Shown here piece by piece: positions 5,251-7,454 of a DNA stretch of 7,454 bases (the first letter of the stretch is position 1; the number at the start of each line of letters is the position of its first letter). The stretch spans positions 1 to 7,454 of the forward strand of contig JAAYGO010000118.1 of assembly GCA_012727685.1 (NCBI GenBank), in the 5' to 3' direction. Position numbers and translations under genes: made by a program. Source of the DNA: Bacillota bacterium. Its GTDB lineage: Bacteria > Bacillota > Dethiobacteria > DTU022. The notes under the pieces are model-generated. The model did no database searches and was not told the origin of the DNA. It saw only the letters and a program-made list of their open reading frames with translations.

Positions 5251-7454
5251 CTAATTGGCTGCCGGCTGCGCGAGCAGTTTCAAGTAGGGGATCACGGGAT
5301 CGTTTTTGTAACTGCCGGAACCGTCGTATTCGATGCTGACCACCGGGATGCCGGTAACCGCTTCAATTCTCCTGGACATGGCCTGAGTAACCAGGGAGGG
5401 GCAGCAAAAGGCCGGGCTGGCCTGGACGAAAAGGGTAATGCGGGGATCGCCGGCCGCCAGGGCGTAGGTCTTCAGCAGGTTATCCACCGATTCTCCCGAA
5501 TGCTCGCAGCGCACCCTGTACTTGGCCAGCACCTCTGCCGTATCCAGGGGCAGGGCTTCGCCGTTCACGGGGATGATGCGCTTAAAAATGCGGTTGAATT
5601 TCTTCTCCACGGCGGGGATAATCTTCATCAATACCTTCACCGCCGCTGCCTTGGGATAGGAACCTTCGTAAATCCACTTGTGGATATAGGCATCGGCCAC
5701 GATCTTGTAAAACTCGCTCTGGGGAGTAATGACCACCTCGCCGCCGTTGGCTTCGATTAGCTTGATCAGGTCCTGGTTGATGACATCGTTGTAGCGAGTG
5801 TAAATATCGCCGAACAGGGCCACCCGGGGCCGTTCCCCGCCGCCTGTTCGCTTGATGGCGGCAAAGAGGTCCACAGCCCGGGAAACGCTCTCCTCAAGGC
5901 CGCTCCCCTTTTCCATGGCCTGGGCAATGAGCTCCAGGGCTTCTGCTGTCACCCGATCCGTTTCACCAGGCCTAAGCTCATAGGGTCTGATGGCACAGGC
6001 CGCCTTCCGCAGCATTCCGCCAAGATAACTGGCAAAATACGCGCCCACCCCGGCAGGGATGGAGATGTCGAAGAAAGCGATGGTGCCCAGGTAGACTCCA
6101 ATCTTCTCCATGCCGTTTCCGGCGGCCTTGAAAATATTCTTGATCTGGTAGGGGAACATGCAAAAGTTGCAGGCCAATGCAGATTTGCACATCCACAAGG
6201 CCGTCTGCGCCGGGTCGAGATCATACTTTTGCACATATTCCATCGCCTCCTGGGCGATGATGTTGAGCGGAATGCACTGCCCCGTGTTATGGCTCATGCT
6301 CTGGCGAATATACTCGGGCGTCTCTTCGAGGAGGCGCGCGTCGATGCCCTGCGCCCGGAGATTGGCCACCAGCAGCCGGCAGATGAGGCTGTCCCAGTTG
6401 GGGAAAAGCAGGGTTTTGCCGCGCAGCTTAGCCTTGTCCGCCGTGATGCCGCTATGGTCGGGCAGCAGGGACAGGGGCCGGGGCTGCTGGGGGCGAGGCT
6501 GCTGGGACCGGGCATTGGCCCTGCTTTGCGCAGACTGAAAATGGTTGGCAAAGGTCCTGACCGCCGCCTCGATCCTGGTTTCATAGCCGAGGCTGGAATC
6601 GTGCTCATCCAGTTGCAGAATGAGGTACGGCTTCCCGTAGTGATCCATGATCTGTTTAAAGTATTCAATCGTGAACGAGTCGGGCGAGCATTTAAAGGAG
6701 GTCATCAGGACCGGGTAAACCCCTTCTGTCCGGGCGGCATAGAGGGCTGCCTGCAGGATTCGCGAGGCATAGACCCACTGGAAGGCGTCAAACAGCGGCC
6801 GGAAAGGCTGCAGTGCGGCGGGGTCAACGGCCGGGAGATCGCCGCTGTAGAAGACCTTGATGCCGAGCCGGGCGATAATCCCCGGGATATCGTTATTCAT
6901 GGAGTCGGCCAGGACGGTGTAAGGCCTTCCCGCCAAGACGATGTGGAAGCGATCGCTTCGCGCCGCCTCCTGCCGGTAGAGGGAGCGCGCTGCCTCCTGC
7001 CGGGCTCTGAAAAACCGGGTCGCCGCCCGGTAGGCGGAGCTGACTGCGCCGTAGGTCAAGGAGGGGCGGACCTGCTGCAGGGCCTGAAAGAGCTGGCGCA
7101 GGCCGTAGCCCCTACCCCGGATCGACTTTAGCATGGGCGTAAGCAGCTTTGCCTGGTCAAGGCCCGGCACCCTGGCTGCCAGGGAGGCTGCGTACTGGCT
7201 GTAGTAGCAATACTGTTTTCTACCGGAGTCCCTTGTCCTATTTTCTTGCAGGTAAAAGGGCATGAAGACAAAGTCGGCCCTGGCGGCGAGATATTCGATC
7301 TGCCCGTACATGGCGGCCATGGGGGCGCAGAACTCGGCCCCGGCCAGGCTCTTGCCCCGTTTTACAGCCTCCCGGCACTGTTCACCGGTGACGGTTCTGA
7401 TGGAAAGGAGATCAAAGAACTTTTGCCAGAGGGGCAGCTCTTCGGCCATGTAGA
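5251..7454 (-). CDS. Acyl-CoA dehydratase activase-related protein (DUF2229 and HgdB-like regions), 5' end outside window
   Basis: Cytosolic Fe-S protein related to the activator/dehydratase system of 2-hydroxyacyl-CoA dehydratases and benzoyl-CoA reductases; its exact reaction is unestablished. An ATG at 7449 is not the true start: the frame stays open to the edge, and ELPLWQKFF followed by EFCAPMAAMYGQIEYL matches the inside of DUF2229 just after its usual start. Numbering from that ATG: DUF2229-type region 1-300, with AGRPYTVLADSMNNDIPG and FKCSPDSF then LDEHDSSLGYETRIEA; a Gln/Pro/Arg linker with QQPRP twice (316-325); then an HgdB/COG3581-like half with QCIP (Cys392), Cys421, CNFC (427-430) and a C-terminal FCCPS (Cys682-683), GIPVVSIEYDGS. 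These cysteines could hold an Fe-S cluster. In about 1400-residue family members, two BadF/BcrA-type ATPase domains precede this part; here that region, if present, is outside. Stop TAG at 5251-5253. Confidence 0.88.
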   Translation of the reverse strand, partial: YMAEELPLWQKFFDLLSIRTVTGEQCREAVKRGKSLAGAEFCAPMAAMYGQIEYLAARADFVFMPFYLQENRTRDSGRKQYCYYSQYAASLAARVPGLDQAKLLTPMLKSIRGRGYGLRQLFQALQQVRPSLTYGAVSSAYRAATRFFRARQEAARSLYRQEAARSDRFHIVLAGRPYTVLADSMNNDIPGIIARLGIKVFYSGDLPAVDPAALQPFRPLFDAFQWVYASRILQAALYAARTEGVYPVLMTSFKCSPDSFTIEYFKQIMDHYGKPYLILQLDEHDSSLGYETRIEAAVRTFANHFQSAQSRANARSQQPRPQQPRPLSLLPDHSGITADKAKLRGKTLLFPNWDSLICRLLVANLRAQGIDARLLEETPEYIRQSMSHNTGQCIPLNIIAQEAMEYVQKYDLDPAQTALWMCKSALACNFCMFPYQIKNIFKAAGNGMEKIGVYLGTIAFFDISIPAGVGAYFASYLGGMLRKAACAIRPYELRPGETDRVTAEALELIAQAMEKGSGLEESVSRAVDLFAAIKRTGGGERPRVALFGDIYTRYNDVINQDLIKLIEANGGEVVITPQSEFYKIVADAYIHKWIYEGSYPKAAAVKVLMKIIPAVEKKFNRIFKRIIPVNGEALPLDTAEVLAKYRVRCEHSGESVDNLLKTYALAAGDPRITLFVQASPAFCCPSLVTQAMSRRIEAVTGIPVVSIEYDGSGSYKNDPVIPYLKLLAQPAAN

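Noticed and set aside
5212..5760. Plus-strand open frame of 182 codons
   Set aside because: Shadow of the C-terminal part of the activase-related gene plus its downstream GC-rich hairpin.
6229..7131. Plus-strand open frame of 300 codons
   Set aside because: A long antisense frame is expected opposite a GC-rich gene; the minus strand has conserved DUF2229/HgdB-type motifs throughout and the plus-strand protein resembles nothing.
7447..7449. ATG at 7449 as the true start of the activase-related gene
   Set aside because: The upstream codon is open (TAC) to the window edge, no ribosome binding site can be seen, and the conserved DUF2229 pattern normally begins a few residues earlier.

Overview
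The window looks like chromosomal DNA of a strictly anaerobic, moderately GC-rich Clostridia-type Firmicute, for example the Desulfotomaculum/Pelotomaculum/Moorella neighbourhood. This is inferred from strong AAGGAGG-type ribosome binding sites, a glycyl radical enzyme and a BadF/HgdC-associated 2-hydroxyacyl-CoA dehydratase/activase-type protein. No gene names a species. All five recognisable protein genes lie on the minus strand, so transcription runs right to left. The two outer genes are cut by the window edges.

Right part (about 3355-7454, visibly GC-rich): (1) the C-terminal 730-odd residues of a large acyl-CoA dehydratase activase-related protein with DUF2229 and HgdB-like regions and a Cys set suited to an Fe-S cluster, open at the right edge; (2) a complete metallo-beta-lactamase-fold hydrolase with all metal ligands; (3) a complete AEC-family permease for organic anions. 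Gaps of 106-200 bases separate them, with no convincing terminator, so they may be loosely co-transcribed.

Middle (3098-3354): a gap that appears to hold a decayed plus-strand fragment of a membrane protein. It reads through if one base is removed from a G6 run. The same stretch must carry the promoter of the next gene.

Left part (1-3097, visibly more AT-rich): a complete LysR-type regulator, then a 395-base AT-rich intergenic region, then a long reading frame that runs from a strong ribosome binding site at 1759-1765 to the left edge. I translated this frame by hand. It gives 583 residues of a pyruvate-formate-lyase-like glycyl radical enzyme, complete through the active-site cysteine loop but lacking the C-terminal glycyl radical domain, which lies outside the window. 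The active-site motif is GCAGS where dehydratase, decarboxylase and C-S/C-N lyase members have GCVEP. The general-acid/base Glu is therefore missing and the chemistry cannot be assigned to a known subclass. This is the most interesting item in the window.

Working model (inference): the LysR protein controls the glycyl radical enzyme from the intergenic region, which has a perfect TATAAT box with a poor -35, a repeated TTAACCGGTAAT motif, and tandem AAAGTGGA/AAATTTCG units that look like the end of a lost insertion sequence. The regulator-enzyme pair may be an acquired cassette set beside an older permease/hydrolase/activase cluster. An activating radical-SAM enzyme is expected just beyond position 1.
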